From NCBI GenBank assembly GCA_963691705.1, contig OY829542.1, forward strand, positions 61,900,427 to 61,964,426: 64,000 nt of DNA, read 5' to 3'. The notes under the pieces were generated by a model. The model did not search any database, was not told where the DNA came from, and worked only from the letters and a program-made list of their open reading frames with translations. Numbering within the stretch: position 1 is the stretch's first letter; each line of letters opens with the position of its first letter. Positions 62,099 to 64,000 of the stretch are shown here, one piece after another. The position numbers and the translations under genes were made by a program. This stretch comes from Viola odorata (lineage: Eukaryota; Streptophyta; Magnoliopsida; Malpighiales; Violaceae).

Positions 62099-64000
62099 AT
62101 GGCCGCCGTCGTCCCTTCTTCCGATCGTATCCTTTCCTCAGTTCATTTTTGCTCTTTGTTATCTTGAGGCGTTTTCTTCCGTTCCTTTTTGCTGTGTTAC
62201 TTGCAGATCTAGCTCATGTTTTACTAGGGTTCTGTGCTGAGTTACTGTTATTACTTTGTGTTGATTTGAGTGTGTTCTTGCGTTTTTTATTTATGGTTTA
62301 AGTAATTCTGCTTGTTCTGTTTCATACTGGTTCGATTTGTTGTTACACGTTGTTTCCTTTACTTTTGATTTCTACAGAAGCTGCAGAATTATTGCAGAAT
62401 TTAACTTTGGATTCTTCGCAACCAAAGGCTTTGGAAATTCCCGACTCAACTAACAAGGTAAATTTGTGTTTCCTGACAAAGATGGACTTAGATAGATTGT
62501 TTGACATGAATATCTTAATGATTTCCCTCCCTTGGTGACTGTAGATGTCTGTCTACCAATATGGTGCTGTCGATTCTGGCCTTCCTGCAAGCGGTGGGCA
62601 GAACCAGCCAACTGAACAGCAGCGGTCGGTTACTCCATACATACCAGATGCGATTGATCCAAGTCTCTGCTATTTTTCTGGTGGTTATACCTCCCCGGCT
62701 TATTACTATGGAAGTAAGATAATGAACATGAGAGCAAGTTTTGAAGTTTATTTATTAATTGAATTCGCTACTGCCCCGATATATTGAATTAATTTTCAAA
62801 ATTGATGTATGTGCTGCTTGGTGTTTGCTTGTGTAGAATTGTCGTGGAGAGTTGATCTGTTTTTTAATTCTTGTATTTAGGCTATAATGGGACTGGTAGT
62901 GAATGGGATGGCTATTCGAGATATGGAAACACGGATGGGGTGGACATGACTTCTGTAAGTGTTTCTTTCACTTAAGAGTGGGTTCATTTGTTGCAATTCA
63001 TATTGGTCTGATATTGTATTGTAACTTTTTTGTTTCTTTCAAGGGTGTTTATGGGGAGAATGGTTCTATTATGTACCACAATGGCTATGGTTATTCCCCA
63101 TATGGCCCATACTCACCAGCAACTTCCCCAGTTCCTACCTTAGGAAATGACAGTCAGCTATATGGACCTCAGCACTACCAATATACTCCTTATTTCTCGC
63201 CTCTGACTCCAACAAGTGCACCATTCACTCCTAGTCAGACTCCTGCTTCTCAAGTGGAGCTTTCAACTTCATCTACTGACCAAAAACCTTTGCCTGTGGA
63301 AACAGTGAAAGGGAATTCTACTGCAATTCCAAATGGTGGGGGGGTGAAGGGGAATAATGGTTCAGCTCCCTATAAACCAGCATATCAAAATTCATCACTT
63401 AATTTGAATAACACATACGGAGCTGGTACTTTACCAGGGAGCTACCAGGATCCTAGGTTTGGCTATGATGGGCAGTATAAAAGCGCTGGAATTAATTCAT
63501 CTTATTCAAAGGCTAACAATTATGGCTCAAGGAATTATAACTACCGTCAGTCCTCAAATTTCATGGTATGGAATGTACTCTGTTACTTCTGTTTTTGATT
63601 TTCGGCTCTGCTAACTTGTTCACTCTTAGATGAATCTTCTGAAACGTGATCTAGCTGTATTAAGAGATTAGAAAAGGTTTAAAAATAAATAGGAGGGGTA
63701 GACTTCTTACCAATTTTCTAGGCCCTGGATCAATTTTGGAACTCCTATTTCTCTTCTGAGGAGAATTACTTTTGTCCTTATTTAATTAGATCTTGGTTCT
63801 TCCCACAACAATTTATTCTATTTGTTTGCTTCCTTGTGTTTGACTTTTCACAGGGTTTACATCATCCTGGTGCCATGTCTATGGGATCTACTCATGGGTA
63901 TGTAAATAGAATGTATCCAAACAAGTTTTTTGGTCCATATGGGAGCACTTTCAGATCTGGCATGGGGTTTGGCTCTGGTTATGATTCAAGAGTAAATGGA
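62099..64000 (+). CDS. ECT-like: YTH-domain m6A reader, ECT type (5' part, runs off window)
   Basis: N-terminal part of an EVOLUTIONARILY CONSERVED C-TERMINAL REGION protein, a reader of N6-methyladenosine in mRNA. Exons 62099-62126, 62378-62457, 62545-62713, 62881-62954, 63044-63565 and 63854 to beyond 64000 join in phase; 340 codons are visible. Seen: MAAVVPSSD start, AAELLQNLTLDSS, YIPDAIDPSLCYFSGGY, and SGVYGENGSIMYHNGYGYSP. A long Tyr/Pro/Gln/Ser/Gly-rich disordered region follows, as in ECT2/ECT4-like proteins and consistent with condensate formation. The YTH domain itself lies outside the window, so the aromatic cage cannot be checked. The leader has telo-box-like words. Confidence 0.9.

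Overview
This is nuclear DNA from a flowering plant, probably a dicot. The evidence is AT-rich intergenic DNA, many short GT-AG introns, plant-specific gene families (CC-NBS-LRR resistance genes, a nepenthesin-type aspartic protease, an ECT-type YTH protein) and plant transposon types. The species cannot be fixed from the sequence alone.

The first ~52 kb is a decayed, repeatedly duplicated disease-resistance locus. Three related units can be aligned by eye. Unit 1 (about 2.4-22.6 kb) has an intact cytosolic seryl-tRNA synthetase gene (nine coding exons), an intact CC-NBS-LRR gene (NLR1), a minus-strand C-terminal fragment of a long-chain acyl-CoA synthetase gene (LACS), a large block of nested transposons, and the promoter plus first ~65 codons of an aspartic protease. 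Unit 2 (about 22.6-39.96 kb) starts at an aspartic protease/SerRS breakpoint. It has exons 5-9 of SerRS as a pseudogene, a chimeric BED-zinc-finger NLR pseudogene (NLR2) interrupted by a LINE, and flanking DNA but no LACS fragment and no protease. Unit 3 (about 43.7-53.9 kb) has intact NLR3, a second LACS fragment and the full-length intronless aspartic protease. An unrelated 5'-truncated LRR (RNI-like) pseudogene lies between units 2 and 3.

Because the units are paralogous, several insertions can be dated relative to each other and read against empty sites within the same window: a solo LTR (5-bp TSD), a composite fold-back MITE, a 925-bp insertion, a 4.2-kb PIF/Harbinger-like element carrying captured gene pieces (CIP7-like and P4-ATPase exons), and a LINE in the first coding exon of the BED-NLR. 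The retrotransposon block at 13.7-19.2 kb is flanked by a perfect 124-bp direct duplication, far too long for a normal target-site duplication.

The last ~8 kb holds ordinary single-copy genes: a DHHC S-acyltransferase (PAT11-like), a DUF177/YCED-homolog-2-like gene with an apparently mutated splice donor, and the 5' half of an m6A-reader YTH (ECT) gene that runs off the window end.

Intact protein-coding genes: SerRS, NLR1, NLR3, aspartic protease, PAT11-like, ECT (partial), and probably the YCED2-like gene. The two NLRs are expected to act as intracellular immune receptors; the remaining genes appear to be neighbours with no evident pathway link.
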